NCBI GenBank assembly: GCA_027694045.1
Contig: JAQEWB010000001.1
Span: 186,001 to 250,000, forward strand
Direction of reading: 5' to 3'
DNA: 64,000 nucleotides
Origin: Bacillaceae bacterium OF18-1A
Lineage (GTDB): Bacteria; Bacillota; Bacilli; Bacillales; Bacillaceae_G
Part shown: piece after piece, positions 8,151-17,003 of the stretch
Layout of the letters: each line of letters starts with the position of its first letter
Position numbering within the stretch: position 1 is the stretch's first letter
Notes under the pieces: generated by a model
Told to the model about the DNA's origin: nothing
The model's database searches: none
The model's input: only the letters and a program-made list of their open reading frames with translations
Translations under genes and position numbers: made by a program

Positions 8151-8975
8151 ATGAATGAAGTACTAGAATTAAAAGAAGAACTACAACAAATTAAAAATAA
8201 TAATTATGCTGTACCAGAAGACGTAGATGCATATCCATATGCACAGTGGATGCTAGATTATATCGGATCACCAGATGCAGAACTGCGTGATGATTTAATT
8301 TATAGTACGCTTCACAAATGGATTACAAATGATGTGTTTAGACAAAAAGAGTTACGAGGATTAATGCTGCAAGCAATTAGCCCTGATTATTTATTTTATA
8401 AAATTGGTGAAAAGGGAACAGATTCTGTTTTTAAACGTGCATTCTCTGTATTAATTCCACCACTTATTTTATCTGTTCATGAAAGAGAGCCATTGTTATC
8501 TGAAGAACAATTGTACAGCGTGGCAGAGCAAGTTCTTGAATATGTATATTTAGAAGAAGACGTAAGAGGTTATATTGAGGGAAAAGGCTGGGCACACTCT
8601 ACCGCACATGCTGCAGATGCGCTAGATGCTTTAGCACGTACAATTCGAAATCGTGAATTTTCATATGCAATACTAGCTGCTGTTCGTCAGAAAGTTCGCT
8701 TGAATGACTATGTATACATCCACTTTGAGGATGAGAGATTAGTAACGCCGATTATGTCGTTACGTAATCAAAATATTTTAACTGAAGAAGAGTGGAGCAA
8801 CTGGTTACATAGTATAGCAATTGTTGAAGATATTCCAAATCCTCAGCACGATATTTTAGTACAAAATATTAGATCTTTCTTAAGAAGTTTATATTTCAGA
8901 GTTTTAGAGACAGAGGGTAGTACAGCCTTTACAGATGATATGTTGGAGACTTTGAAGAAGTTGAGTAGGTATTAA
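8151..8975 (+). CDS. DUF2785 domain protein
   Basis: The 274-residue cytoplasmic protein is predicted almost entirely helical. It contains GKGWAHSTAHAADALDALA near residue 144, a segment I recognise from the DUF2785 family. No catalytic function is established for that family. The ATG follows AAAAAGGGGACAAGAAATATA. It ends 60 bases before the DUF3892 gene, separated by an inverted repeat that involves the latter's ribosome site. Confidence 0.75.
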   Translation: MNEVLELKEELQQIKNNNYAVPEDVDAYPYAQWMLDYIGSPDAELRDDLIYSTLHKWITNDVFRQKELRGLMLQAISPDYLFYKIGEKGTDSVFKRAFSVLIPPLILSVHEREPLLSEEQLYSVAEQVLEYVYLEEDVRGYIEGKGWAHSTAHAADALDALARTIRNREFSYAILAAVRQKVRLNDYVYIHFEDERLVTPIMSLRNQNILTEEEWSNWLHSIAIVEDIPNPQHDILVQNIRSFLRSLYFRVLETEGSTAFTDDMLETLKKLSRY

Positions 8976-8987
8976 AAATACATAAAA

Positions 8988-9028
8988 CCAACACCTCCCA
9001 ACCATACTAATAAAATGTGTTGGAGGTG
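8988..9028 (+). promoter_or_regulatory. Alternative hairpins covering the DUF3892 ribosome-binding site
   Basis: CCAACAC (8988-8994) can pair with GTGTTGG (9017-9023), or CACCTCC (8992-8998) can pair with GGAGGTG (9022-9028). The second pairing hides the Shine-Dalgarno sequence, and the two overlap so only one can form. Confidence 0.5.
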
Positions 9029-9034
9029 AGTTTA

Positions 9035-9349
9035 ATGGACAAAAAAGACTTTGAAAAAGTGTATAATGATTACTTACATCAAGGGGAAGAGCAAGTTCAA
9101 TTTGAAGTAGCTCAGAATGTCGTCTCAGGGGCAGAACAAATCGTTGCCGTTCGTAAAAATGATGACGGGGATTTGATTGGTTTTAAAACAAGCGGCGGAA
9201 GAGAGTTAGATTATATGACTGCTCTTAACGAAGCAAAATCTGGGAAGTTAGCTCATGTGGACGTATTTCATAAGTATGGTAGGGACATCATACGTAGCGA
9301 ACCGGATGGTATAAAGGAAAACAACTTAGATAATTTACCGTCTTTTTAA
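9035..9349 (+). CDS. DUF3892 domain protein
   Basis: The 104-residue product starts MDKKDFEKVYNDYLHQGEEQ. The DUF3892-like core (IVAVRKNDDGDLIGFKTSGG, then MTALNEAKSGKLAHVDVF) spans residues 40-85. Proteins of this kind are short and often occur in Firmicutes, with unknown function. The ATG at 9035 follows TTGGAGGTGAG; a GTG at 9017 in the same frame would lie inside the ribosome site. The inverted repeat at 8988-9028 may control its translation. Confidence 0.78.
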   Translation: MDKKDFEKVYNDYLHQGEEQVQFEVAQNVVSGAEQIVAVRKNDDGDLIGFKTSGGRELDYMTALNEAKSGKLAHVDVFHKYGRDIIRSEPDGIKENNLDNLPSF

Positions 9350-9429
9350 ACGGGTAAACTGGAGGAAGAGAATGTTCATTTGGATATTCTCTTCTTTTCT
9401 TTGTTCAGCTTTCCCTACAGATAGAAGTT

Positions 9430-9870
9430 TTAAAGTGAGAGTACACTTTTAAAGAGCTCTCTAAATTTCTCTTTATCTTCTGCTGTAAATGGTTTTGGAC
9501 CCTTTGTGCGTTTGCCACTTTTTCGAACCATTGCGCTTAAATAACGTGTTTGTAATAGTTGGTCAATGTTTTCATTCGTATACTTATAGCCTTTATGGTG
9601 TAGCACAATACAGCCTTTTGCTAAAGCGAGCGAAGCAAGACCGTAATCTTGCGTTACGATTAAATCTTCTTTTTTTGCTAACTGCATAATACGGTAATCC
9701 GCAGCATCTGCTCCAGAATCAACATAAATTGTTTCCACACCTTTTGGTTGCTCTGCATTAGAATAATGAGAAAAACTAGTAACGAGTGTAACCGGAATTT
9801 CAACATTCGTAGCTTCAAAAATAATCACATCTTTTACAGGGCAAGCATCTGCATCAACGTAAATTTTCAT
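9430..9870 (-). CDS. YaiI/YqxD-family protein (DUF188, PIN-like NYN nuclease fold)
   Basis: The 146-residue protein starts [16 protein letters not shown], with the conserved DADACP motif at residues 5-10. It continues with [12 protein letters not shown] and [12 protein letters not shown], all hallmarks of the UPF0178 (YaiI/YqxD) family. The acidic residues are arranged as in PIN/NYN nucleases, but no substrate has been proven for the family. The ATG follows ATAGGAGTGATAAAA; the frame extends to 9951 without another plausible start. It lies downstream of, and in the same direction as, the MocR regulator. Confidence 0.85.
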   Translation of the reverse strand: MKIYVDADACPVKDVIIFEATNVEIPVTLVTSFSHYSNAEQPKGVETIYVDSGADAADYRIMQLAKKEDLIVTQDYGLASLALAKGCIVLHHKGYKYTNENIDQLLQTRYLSAMVRKSGKRTKGPKPFTAEDKEKFRELFKSVLSL

Positions 9871-9938
9871 TTTTATCACTCCTATAAATAGGTTCGTGTT
9901 GATAATAATGGTAGATTTAGGTTTTGTCAAACGAGATC

Positions 9939-11381
9939 TTATTTCCCGCAAACCAAAATAGCCTCACGCAAACGAGAAATACCTTCCTCAATTTGATCAA
10001 TATTTACTTTCCCATAAGATAAACGAATATAACCATCTTTCGCGCCGAAAATACTGCCTGGCATAAAAGCAATTTCTTGTTTTAAGCTTTGCATAATGAG
10101 TTGTTTTTCGTTTATCGGTTCGTTTAATTTTCCCCATATGTATATACCGCCAGTTGGTTTTGAGAAAGAGATTTTATCGTGAAGTTGCTCGTTTAGGGCA
10201 CGGACGATAATGTCTCTTTTTTCTGCTAGTTGTTTTCGTAACGGTACGATATGAGACTGGAATGGTACGGTTTCAAAAAATTGCTGCATAAGCCACTGCG
10301 GAAATATACTCATTCCTAATTCCATTTGGTGCCTAGCATCTGATAAGCGCTCGACCACAGACTGCGGAGCGACAAGCCAGCCGACACGTAACCCTGGTGC
10401 AATCATTTTGGATAAAGAATGTACATAAATGACTGTTCCATTTTCATCAATTGATTTCAAAGTAGGGCAAGGTTGCTTATTTTCTAACGTAAGCAAACTG
10501 GACGGATCATCTTCAACGATTGCAATTCGTAAGTCTGCGCAAAGTGATAACAATTTTTTTCTACGGTTTGGATGAAGCATCGTTCCCGTAGGATTTTGGA
10601 AATTTGGATTTAAAAAGATCATTTTAATACGGTGCTTTCTATATAACTCTTGCACATCATCCGGATTAATACCGTGCTCATCAACAGGTAAAGGGAAAAT
10701 ACGAATACCTGCTGATTGGAATAACGGTAGTGAATAACAGTGAGATGGACTTTCGAAAGCGACTGCATCACCTGGATTTAATAAACATTGTACGATAAGG
10801 TGAAGTGCTTGTTGTGCTCCAGATGTAATCATAATCGATTGTTCGGTCGCTTCAACTTTTAAATATTCCTTCATATATTTTACTACCGCTTTTCTGAGCG
10901 GGAGGTAGCCTTGCGGATGATCGTAACTTAATGAATGCGTTAATGGTTGTTCGCGTAAAATCGTTTGTAGTTGATCGTGAGGATAAAGATTACAACCGAG
11001 CTCTCCGTTTGCGAAATCTATCATGTTTTCATTTTGTTGTACTTCAGCTCGAATATGGCGAAGTAACGGTAAGTTTGGTAAGAAAGTACCACCTTCTACG
11101 AAATTTCTCCAGTTCGGCGTTAATGTCGGAGAAACGCCCCACATATGTGTACTTACACGTGTTCCTTTACCAGTCGTACTTTCTACAATTCCCATAGCAC
11201 GTAGCTCATTATAAGCAGTCGTTACTGTACTTCGGTTTACATTTAACTGCGTAGCTAATTTCCGTTCAGAAGGGAGGAAGCTACCTGGAGGAAGTTCTCC
11301 ATATGTAATACGTTTTTCAATAAAGTCAACAACTTGCTGATAAATAGGGATTTTACTATCATTATCTAGCTTCCATTCCAT
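9939..11381 (-). CDS. MocR-type regulator (GntR helix-turn-helix fused to PLP aminotransferase fold; YcxD-like)
   Basis: The 480-residue protein has an N-terminal GntR winged helix (residues 1-75, with [20 protein letters not shown]). From about residue 110 it has an aminotransferase class I/II fold. The PLP-binding lysine is in [15 protein letters not shown] near residue 315. MocR proteins sense a ligand through PLP and regulate a divergent target gene. The divergent EamA transporter and the AATTGGCTG repeats between them fit that pattern and match the ycxD-ycxC arrangement known in B. subtilis. The ATG follows ATACGGAGGCG. Confidence 0.9.
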   Translation of the reverse strand: MEWKLDNDSKIPIYQQVVDFIEKRITYGELPPGSFLPSERKLATQLNVNRSTVTTAYNELRAMGIVESTTGKGTRVSTHMWGVSPTLTPNWRNFVEGGTFLPNLPLLRHIRAEVQQNENMIDFANGELGCNLYPHDQLQTILREQPLTHSLSYDHPQGYLPLRKAVVKYMKEYLKVEATEQSIMITSGAQQALHLIVQCLLNPGDAVAFESPSHCYSLPLFQSAGIRIFPLPVDEHGINPDDVQELYRKHRIKMIFLNPNFQNPTGTMLHPNRRKKLLSLCADLRIAIVEDDPSSLLTLENKQPCPTLKSIDENGTVIYVHSLSKMIAPGLRVGWLVAPQSVVERLSDARHQMELGMSIFPQWLMQQFFETVPFQSHIVPLRKQLAEKRDIIVRALNEQLHDKISFSKPTGGIYIWGKLNEPINEKQLIMQSLKQEIAFMPGSIFGAKDGYIRLSYGKVNIDQIEEGISRLREAILVCGK

Positions 11382-11422
11382 AAAAAACGCCTCCGTATCT
11401 TTTCGCTACATCAAGTATAACA

Positions 11423-11474
11423 AATTGGCTGGGTAAAAAAACAGCCAATTGGACGGTGTTATATCCAGCCAATT
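11423..11474. promoter_or_regulatory. Three AATTGGCTG operator half-sites between the MocR and EamA genes
   Basis: AATTGGCTG at 11423-11431 is followed by inverted copies CAGCCAATT at 11442-11450 and 11466-11474. All three 9-mers are identical. The direct pair is 24 bases apart, close to two helical turns, as is usual for MocR operators. Confidence 0.75.
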
Positions 11475-11506
11475 TTACTATGCTAAATAGGGAAGGGGAG
11501 ATTCGG

Positions 11507-12418
11507 ATGAAACGATGGCAAATGGAATGGCTCCTAGTATCAGTTGCATTAGTATGGGGAGCAAATTATACAATTGGAAAGTATGGCGTGGCATTTATGT
11601 CATCCATTCAATTTAATAGTTTACGATTTTTAGTAGCATCACCGGTATTATTACTTATTACTTTTATTATGGAACGCTCATTACGTATTGAAAGAAAAGA
11701 TTGGCTACGATTAGTAGCAGTTGGCATCGTTGGAACGACAATGTATCAAACGATGTTTATGTTATCTGTAAAATATACTTCAGCAACGAACGCCTCATTA
11801 TTAATTGCGATGTCACCTATATTTACAGGGATATTAGCAGTATTACACAAACAAGAACGTTTTTCGATGAAAGTACAAATTGGTTCAATCATAGCGTTTA
11901 TTGGTGCAGCATTCGTTTTATTAACAGGACATACAGGAGGAGCTACTTACGAGTATGCGTGGCTTGGAAATGTAATTGGATTAGTCGCAGCAATTGCGTG
12001 GGGATGGTATCCAATTTTAGCGCAACCTCTCATTACAAAGTACTCTGCAATGAGAGTTACATCATGGTCTACATTAATTGGAATTGTACCTCTTGTTATA
12101 TACTGTTTATTCAACGTAAATACATTAACTTGGCCAGTAGACATGCCAAGCTGGGGTTCACTTGCATATTCAATCATCTTTGCGACGATTTTCGGACTAT
12201 CAATGTGGTATGTCGGTATTAGCAAAATCGGTTCAACGAAAGTAATGGTTTATATGTATCTTGTACCATTGTTTGCGGTTATCTTTGCGGCAGTAACAAT
12301 TGGAGAGCAAATAAACATGATGCAACTCGTTGGCGGATTTATAATCTTTATCGGCTTATATGTTGTAAAAAAAGGCGGAATCAAAAAGCCAGCTCTCAAT
12401 TTGAAAAAGGTAAGTTAA
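11507..12418 (+). CDS. EamA-family drug/metabolite transporter (YcxC-like)
   Basis: The 303-residue protein has about ten membrane segments in two EamA repeats. The first repeat starts WLLVSVALVWGANYTIGKYG, the second near residue 160 (YAWLGNVIGLVAAIAWGWYP). It most likely exports a small metabolite or amino acid from the cytoplasm. The ATG at 11507 follows GGAAGGGGAGATTCGG; an in-frame ATG at 11456 lies within the operator region. Control by the divergent MocR regulator is inferred from the operators between them. Confidence 0.87.
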   Translation: MKRWQMEWLLVSVALVWGANYTIGKYGVAFMSSIQFNSLRFLVASPVLLLITFIMERSLRIERKDWLRLVAVGIVGTTMYQTMFMLSVKYTSATNASLLIAMSPIFTGILAVLHKQERFSMKVQIGSIIAFIGAAFVLLTGHTGGATYEYAWLGNVIGLVAAIAWGWYPILAQPLITKYSAMRVTSWSTLIGIVPLVIYCLFNVNTLTWPVDMPSWGSLAYSIIFATIFGLSMWYVGISKIGSTKVMVYMYLVPLFAVIFAAVTIGEQINMMQLVGGFIIFIGLYVVKKGGIKKPALNLKKVS

Positions 12419-12421
12419 CAG

Positions 12422-12467
12422 TGAAAAGGATCTCTTTCATATAGAAGGAGATCCTTTTTGTTTTTGT
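12422..12467. terminator. Bidirectional terminator
   Basis: AAAAGGATCTC pairs with GAGATCCTTTTT around a 13-base loop, followed by a T-rich run on the plus strand. It separates the convergent transporter and Nudix genes and overlaps the 3' end of the latter. Confidence 0.75.
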
Positions 12468-12901
12468 AATAAAATAGCTTGTTCCACAGCCCATTTTTGA
12501 TGATCATGAAGGAGAAGCTCTACAGCAAGTAACGGAGACATCCATTGTAAAATATGGTCTTCTTCATGTTTTTTAACGGAATGTATCTTTTGTGCGATAT
12601 AAAAGAACCCGTCATTCAAATAGTATGTATCTTCATTTTTTGAATAAAAATATCGTGCTGCATTACCGATATATTGTTCAATCTCAATTGTCCAGCCTAA
12701 TTCCTCTAGTAATTCACGATGTAAACAACATTCTTTTGTTTCCGTACCTTCCATACCGCCACCAGGTAAAAAGAAACGCTCTCGATTTTGAATGACAGCT
12801 ATGTTTGAAGTAATTGGATGGAAAATAACGGCATAGCAGCTTGGCCGTAATACATAATGAATGCTAGGTTCTTTATAACCAAAAGTAAGTTTACACATCA
12901 T
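12437..12901 (-). CDS. Nudix hydrolase
   Basis: The 154-residue protein has a complete Nudix box (GGMEGTETKECCLHRELLEE, then LGW) near residues 48-70. The box binds magnesium and hydrolyses nucleoside diphosphates linked to another group. The substrate is unknown. The ATG at 12899-12901 is preferred because TGAGGTG ends four bases upstream; an upstream in-frame ATG at 12913 would overlap the ribosome site. Its 3' end overlaps the terminator of the convergent transporter. Confidence 0.82.
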   Translation of the reverse strand: MMCKLTFGYKEPSIHYVLRPSCYAVIFHPITSNIAVIQNRERFFLPGGGMEGTETKECCLHRELLEELGWTIEIEQYIGNAARYFYSKNEDTYYLNDGFFYIAQKIHSVKKHEEDHILQWMSPLLAVELLLHDHQKWAVEQAILLQKQKGSPSI

Positions 12902-12997
12902 AAAACACCTCATTTTTCTATAAAATAGATAAAAGGAATATTAAGGAAAATATAGAATTATATAAGTATAATCTTATGGGATTGGAGTGGTAACAAC

Positions 12998-13399
12998 ATG
13001 ATAAATCAAAAGTGTTCAAGGTGTAAAGAAATAACAGGTACATTACATGGTGGTAAAAAAATAAACGAAGAATTTTTATGTGAAGATTGCTTACAAAAAG
13101 GAATTGCGAATGGGGAAATCGAATTATCACAGGTGGAAGAAAAACAAACTTCGTATCTTTCTATAAAAATATTAAAAATAATGAGTGTTATTTATTTAAT
13201 AGTCTCTATCATAACGGTTTTTTCTGCTGGAGCACTTATACAAGATCCAGGGTTTGGTGGAGTATCATTTTCAATAACAGGTGCAGTTAGTGTTATGATA
13301 ATTAGCTCGATATTCCAATCTGTTCTTATATTTTCAGGTATATGGGTGTTCATTCTTTTGGTAGAAACGGTCATTAAAATTTATGAAAAAATGAAGTGA
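12998..13399 (+). CDS. Small membrane protein with N-terminal zinc ribbon
   Basis: The 133-residue product begins with two cysteine pairs, CSRCKEITG (residues 6-9) and CEDC near 28-31, spaced like a small zinc ribbon. Two hydrophobic segments follow, at about residues 58-80 and 85-120. Both the metal site and the topology are predictions and I do not recognise the family. The ATG follows TTGGAGTGGTAACAAC. The stop at 13399 precedes the next gene by 17 bases, so the two are probably cotranscribed. Confidence 0.65.
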   Translation: MINQKCSRCKEITGTLHGGKKINEEFLCEDCLQKGIANGEIELSQVEEKQTSYLSIKILKIMSVIYLIVSIITVFSAGALIQDPGFGGVSFSITGAVSVMIISSIFQSVLIFSGIWVFILLVETVIKIYEKMK

Positions 13400-13416
13400 G
13401 TGAGAGGGAGAAATAC

Positions 13417-13887
13417 ATGCAAGTAAGAAACATACAAGGGGAAGATTATGTAAAGATTCATTCGGTTTTAAATGATTGGTGGGGTGGGAGAGATATGGCT
13501 GCCATGTTGCCAAAATTGTTTTTCGTTCACTTTCAAGCAACAAGTTTTATCATTGAAGAAGATGGCGAAACGCTAGGTTTCTTATGCGGATTCTTTTCGC
13601 AAACATATAAAGATGAAGCTTACGTTCACTTTATCGGTGTCAATCCGAAGTATAGAAGAAAAGGAATCGCATCGACATTATATTCTTATTTCTTCGATGT
13701 CGCTCGTGCAAACAATTGTAAAGTTGTAAAAGCAATCACATCACCCATTAATAAAAAATCGATATTATTTCATCAAGAAATCGGTTTTCGAATTGAGGCT
13801 GGGGATGATGAGGTAGAGGGTGTATCGGTACATACAAATTATGATGGAAACGGCGGGAGTAGAGTTTTATTTTTAAAACATGTGTAA
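13417..13887 (+). CDS. GNAT-family N-acetyltransferase
   Basis: The 156-residue protein has acetyl-CoA binding motif A around residue 80 (HFIGVNPKYRRKGIASTLY) and a downstream HQEIGFR strand typical of GNAT enzymes. The acceptor is unknown. The ATG at 13417 follows GAGAGGGAGAAATAC; a GTG at 13396 is in frame but overlaps the previous stop and lacks a ribosome site. A weak hairpin (GGCTAGCGCTAAGTTAGCC, then T run, about 13892-13917) follows. Confidence 0.8.
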   Translation: MQVRNIQGEDYVKIHSVLNDWWGGRDMAAMLPKLFFVHFQATSFIIEEDGETLGFLCGFFSQTYKDEAYVHFIGVNPKYRRKGIASTLYSYFFDVARANNCKVVKAITSPINKKSILFHQEIGFRIEAGDDEVEGVSVHTNYDGNGGSRVLFLKHV

Positions 13888-13935
13888 AAGTAGGCTAGCG
13901 CTAAGTTAGCCTTTTTATTGTGAGGAGATAAAAGT

Positions 13936-14826
13936 ATGGAGAATAAACAAAGTAGAAATGAGTATGTAAGACGCATACATACAGTTCAAGATTATATAGA
14001 ATCAAACATAGATAGTTCACTATCCATTGAAGAACTAGCCGATGTAGCAGGATTTTCAAAGTTTCATTTTCATAGAATTTTTAAAGGAATAGTAGACGAG
14101 CCGTTATCTCGGTATGTGAATCGATTGAAACTAGAGAGAGCAACACATCTACTTACATATCGCACAGACATGACGATTACAGATATAGCCTATCACTTTG
14201 GTTTCACAGATTCAGCAGTTTTCTCCCGAACATTTAAAAGTCATTACGGTGTAAGTCCGTCTCAATATCGAAACGACAATAGCAAGAATTGCAAAGACGT
14301 AAGAAGAACTTCTCAATACAATGAATGTAAGAAGGTTCGAGGTAATGTTGAAATTGTAACAGCGGACAATATAAACGTCGCTTATATAAGACATATTGGT
14401 ACATATGAGGAGTTAACTATAGCTTTTCCGGAAATGATAGAGAAATTATTTCATTACGCAGCGAAGGAAAACCATCAAGTATTTGAGGATACGAAAGTAT
14501 TAACCATTTACCATGATCATCATGAGTTTACAGAAGACCATCATTTAAGAACAAGTTTATGTATAACAATTCCAGATAAATTCGCAGTAGAAACGAACGA
14601 CATAGGAATAATGGTAATACCTTCAGGAAAGTATGCGGTAGGTCATTTTGAAATATTCCAAGATGAATATAAAGGAGCATGGGATTTCTTATACGGTGAG
14701 TGGCTGCCAAATAGCGGATATAAACCGAGAGATTCGTATCCTTTTGAAGTATATAGAAATGACCCAAAGCAGCATCCAAAGCATAAACATATAGTTGACA
14801 TATATGTACCTATCGAACCTTTTTAA
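13936..14826 (+). CDS. AraC-family regulator with C-terminal GyrI-like effector domain
   Basis: The 296-residue protein has two AraC-type helix-turn-helix motifs in residues 10-110 (SIEELADVAGFSKFHFHRIF and ITDIAYHFGFTDSAVFSRTF). The C-terminal domain, from about residue 128 (VEIVTADNINVAYIRHIGTY), is of the GyrI/SoxS-associated ligand-binding kind found in Rob-like and BmrR-like regulators. It is probably a transcription activator responding to a small hydrophobic molecule. Target genes are unknown; the serine hydrolase 24 bases downstream could be cotranscribed. The ATG follows GTGAGGAGATAAAAGT. Confidence 0.87.
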   Translation: MENKQSRNEYVRRIHTVQDYIESNIDSSLSIEELADVAGFSKFHFHRIFKGIVDEPLSRYVNRLKLERATHLLTYRTDMTITDIAYHFGFTDSAVFSRTFKSHYGVSPSQYRNDNSKNCKDVRRTSQYNECKKVRGNVEIVTADNINVAYIRHIGTYEELTIAFPEMIEKLFHYAAKENHQVFEDTKVLTIYHDHHEFTEDHHLRTSLCITIPDKFAVETNDIGIMVIPSGKYAVGHFEIFQDEYKGAWDFLYGEWLPNSGYKPRDSYPFEVYRNDPKQHPKHKHIVDIYVPIEPF

Positions 14827-14850
14827 TTATAGGTTAAAGGGGAAAGAATA

Positions 14851-15798
14851 ATGAAAACTGCTGAAAAGTTAGATCAGATTATAAAAGAAGAATATAAAAA
14901 TATGAATGGTATGTTAGTAGTGCAGAAAGGTAATGTTATTTTTGAAAAATATTATAACGGTTACGGTCCAGATGATGCATTTCACATAGCGTCAGTTACA
15001 AAAACGATAATCTCTGCGCTAATTGGGATATGTATAGATAAGGGTTATATAAAAAGCGTTGATCAAAAAGTAATAGAGTTTTTCCCGGAATATAACGTTC
15101 ATTCATCTGAAGTAACAGTACGCCATCTTCTAACGATGACAGCTCCACATCCATTCGTAGACTGGCAGGAACCGTTAGAAGAACTATGTACACAACAAGA
15201 TTGGATACAATATACGTTAAATAGGATAGGAAACGGCGGAGAAATTGGATCTTTTAAATATTCATCTGCAGGAGCTCATGTATTATCAGCAATTATTACG
15301 AGCGCAACAGGAAAAAGTGCGCGTGAATTTGCGAATGAACAGCTATTTCAGCCACTCGGCATGAGAGAAATTCCAAACTATAATATGAAAGCATTTGGAT
15401 TCGATGACTTATTCGGAAAAGATGTAAAGGGATGGGTTCATGATCCGAATGGTGTTTCGACGGGCGGCTGGGGACTTACGTTAACAGTTAAAGATATGGC
15501 TAAGTTTGGACAGATGTATTTGAATGAAGGTATTCATAATGGAAAACAAATTCTATCAAAATCATGGATAAAAGAATCGACAACAATGAACCAAAATCAA
15601 TATGGTTACTTATGGTGGTTACGAGAAGAGGATGGAATCTTTTCATACTGTGCAATGGGTGATGGTGGGAATGTGATTTGTTGTATTCCGGAGAAGGAAT
15701 TGGTGGTCGTGATTGCTTCTGAAATTATACCGGAAGTGCGGGATAGATGGGGATTGATTTCGAAATATATTCTTACTTATATACAATCGAATAAATAA
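14851..15798 (+). CDS. Serine hydrolase of the beta-lactamase/penicillin-binding (class C) family
   Basis: The 315-residue protein has the active-site SVTK tetrad at residues 48-51 (HIASVTKTIISALIG), the second motif YSS near residue 131 and a late glycine-rich strand (CAMGDGGNV) in the place of the KTG motif. There is no signal peptide, so it probably acts inside the cell as an esterase or peptidase rather than as a secreted beta-lactamase. The ATG follows AAAGGGGAAAGAATA. It lies 24 bases after the AraC-family gene. Confidence 0.82.
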   Translation: MKTAEKLDQIIKEEYKNMNGMLVVQKGNVIFEKYYNGYGPDDAFHIASVTKTIISALIGICIDKGYIKSVDQKVIEFFPEYNVHSSEVTVRHLLTMTAPHPFVDWQEPLEELCTQQDWIQYTLNRIGNGGEIGSFKYSSAGAHVLSAIITSATGKSAREFANEQLFQPLGMREIPNYNMKAFGFDDLFGKDVKGWVHDPNGVSTGGWGLTLTVKDMAKFGQMYLNEGIHNGKQILSKSWIKESTTMNQNQYGYLWWLREEDGIFSYCAMGDGGNVICCIPEKELVVVIASEIIPEVRDRWGLISKYILTYIQSNK

Positions 15799-15919
15799 AT
15801 TCAGTAAAAAGATGGTGTGAATTGGAATGTCATACCGTTTTTTTTGCCTTTATGTAAAAGTAAGAGATAGAAAGAGATTTCTCTAGATGGATGAAAGACG
15901 TTGTTTGAAAGGTGAGAGT

Positions 15920-16042
15920 ATGATGACAAAATCTAATATTGTAGAAATTATTTCAGCTTTAGTATCTATTATAGGTGTGTATGTACTAATAAATGCACCA
16001 GAAATGGGGAGTAAGGTAGCAAGTAGATCTGTTGCAGAGTAG
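15920..16042 (+). CDS. Small 40-residue membrane-peptide ORF
   Basis: An ATGATG start follows GAAAGGTGAGAGT, a good ribosome site. The 40-residue product is MMTKSNIVEIISALVSIIGV then a hydrophobic run ending in polar residues (SKVASRSVAE). One membrane segment of about 18 residues is predicted. No family is recognised. It lies in the 760-base gap before the secreted-peptide gene and might belong to that locus. A second short frame at 16052-16147 has no convincing ribosome site. Confidence 0.45.
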   Translation: MMTKSNIVEIISALVSIIGVYVLINAPEMGSKVASRSVAE

Positions 16043-16178
16043 GATGATCATATGGATACGTGTACAAGTTTAGCTATATTACAAGGATATGGAAATTCAT
16101 ACACAATTCTAAGTATTATTTGTTTAAATATGTATGGTTTAGATTAGATGACCTTAAATTATAGATTAATGATTGGAC

Positions 16179-16322
16179 ATGAGCAACTAAAATTTAATAT
16201 TAATCAGGTGTAAATTTACGGGGTGTTGAAAAACGAATTTTCAGGTAACTACAAAATGTTTTTTTATTACAAAATAATCCAGGGTATATTATCCGAGGAT
16301 TAATGACCTGGAAGTTGCTCAT
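16179..16322. repeat. 144-bp element with 10-bp terminal inverted repeats (possible MITE)
   Basis: ATGAGCAACT at 16179-16188 is matched by its exact complement AGTTGCTCAT at 16313-16322. Inside, TTCAGGT near 16240 and ACCTGGAA near 16306 form a second, imperfect inverted pair. No coding frame is present. Size and structure fit a small non-autonomous mobile element, but no target duplication was identified. Confidence 0.45.
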
Positions 16323-16484
16323 TTGAAGATACAGAGAGAAATAAAGCAGGATTAGGAAAAATCTAAGTGTATGAAAATCAAGTCTCGATTTAGATTTTAT
16401 ATCATTTTGTTAGAAGAAATGTAAATATTATGTAAAAAATGTTAATTTAAAGAATATTCCAACTTTCTTTTTTGTTTTTTCTTA

Positions 16485-16525
16485 TATAATGAGGGCACGG
16501 CCTGAAAATACTTAAATATTTAAGT
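16485..16525 (+). promoter_or_regulatory. Promoter and palindromic operator of the secreted-peptide gene
   Basis: A -10 box TATAAT lies at 16485-16490, with a T-rich -35 region. About 20 bases downstream is the perfect 16-base palindrome ACTTAAATATTTAAGT (16510-16525), at or just after the expected start of transcription. A repressor-binding role is inferred. Confidence 0.55.
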
Positions 16526-16556
16526 GAATATTTTAAACAAGGGGGATTAGGTATAT

Positions 16557-16925
16557 ATGAAAAGCCTAATGAAAAAGACATTAGCTACTTTGGGTATAAC
16601 AGCTTGTGCAGTAGGTATGGTTTCTTCAGTCTCATTTGCCTCAATTAGCTGGGATTCAAGTGCAGCATGGGTAGGTTCCGGAGCTAAAGCTTCTGCATCT
16701 GCTTATACGGCGAAAACAAATGAATCTCATTATTATAAGATGACTGTAAGTGCTCGTTTTAATGATGGATCCTCAGGTTTTAGGCAATTGCCTAATGCTT
16801 CAAGTTCTGATCGTGTAAATGTTAATTTTACATCAAACGGACCGGTAAGCAGTGGTAACTCATCCCATGAATGGATAATGGTTGGTGATAGTGCGTACAC
16901 ATCGAAGGTCATGACAATAAAGTAA
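16557..16925 (+). CDS. Secreted serine-rich peptide, candidate bacteriocin-like precursor
   Basis: The 122-residue precursor has a basic N-terminus and hydrophobic core (residues 7-27) ending SVSFA before SISWDSS, a good signal-peptidase I site after residue 28. The predicted 94-residue mature part is rich in Ser, Asn and Gly and has no cysteine. ITAC at residues 14-17 could instead be read as a lipobox, but the hydrophobic core runs well past it. The ATG follows CAAGGGGGATTAGGTATAT. It precedes two FtsX-like permeases and an ABC ATPase, an order found in lactococcin 972-type bacteriocin loci. Sequence similarity to lactococcin 972 is weak at best, so the function is inferred from context. 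Confidence 0.6.
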   Translation: MKSLMKKTLATLGITACAVGMVSSVSFASISWDSSAAWVGSGAKASASAYTAKTNESHYYKMTVSARFNDGSSGFRQLPNASSSDRVNVNFTSNGPVSSGNSSHEWIMVGDSAYTSKVMTIK

Positions 16926-16944
16926 GGACTATACAAACAATAAT

Positions 16945-16989
16945 AAAAACCGTGAAAAAAAGGACCTATACCTCTTTCACGGTTTTTAA
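16945..16989 (+). terminator. Terminator between the peptide gene and its ABC transporter
   Basis: AAAACCGTGAAA pairs with TTTCACGGTTTTT around a 20-base loop. Partial read-through would give high peptide and low transporter expression from one promoter. Confidence 0.75.
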
Positions 16990-17003
16990 AATTCGGAGGA
17001 TAT

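Noticed and set aside
16052..16147. Second short plus-strand frame after the 40-residue ORF
   Set aside because: The ribosome site is poor and the sequence shows no clear membrane or signal segment.
16557..16607. Lipoprotein reading of the secreted-peptide signal (ITAC at residues 14-17)
   Set aside because: The hydrophobic stretch continues ten residues beyond the cysteine and ends in a good signal-peptidase I site, so ordinary secretion is preferred, though not certain.
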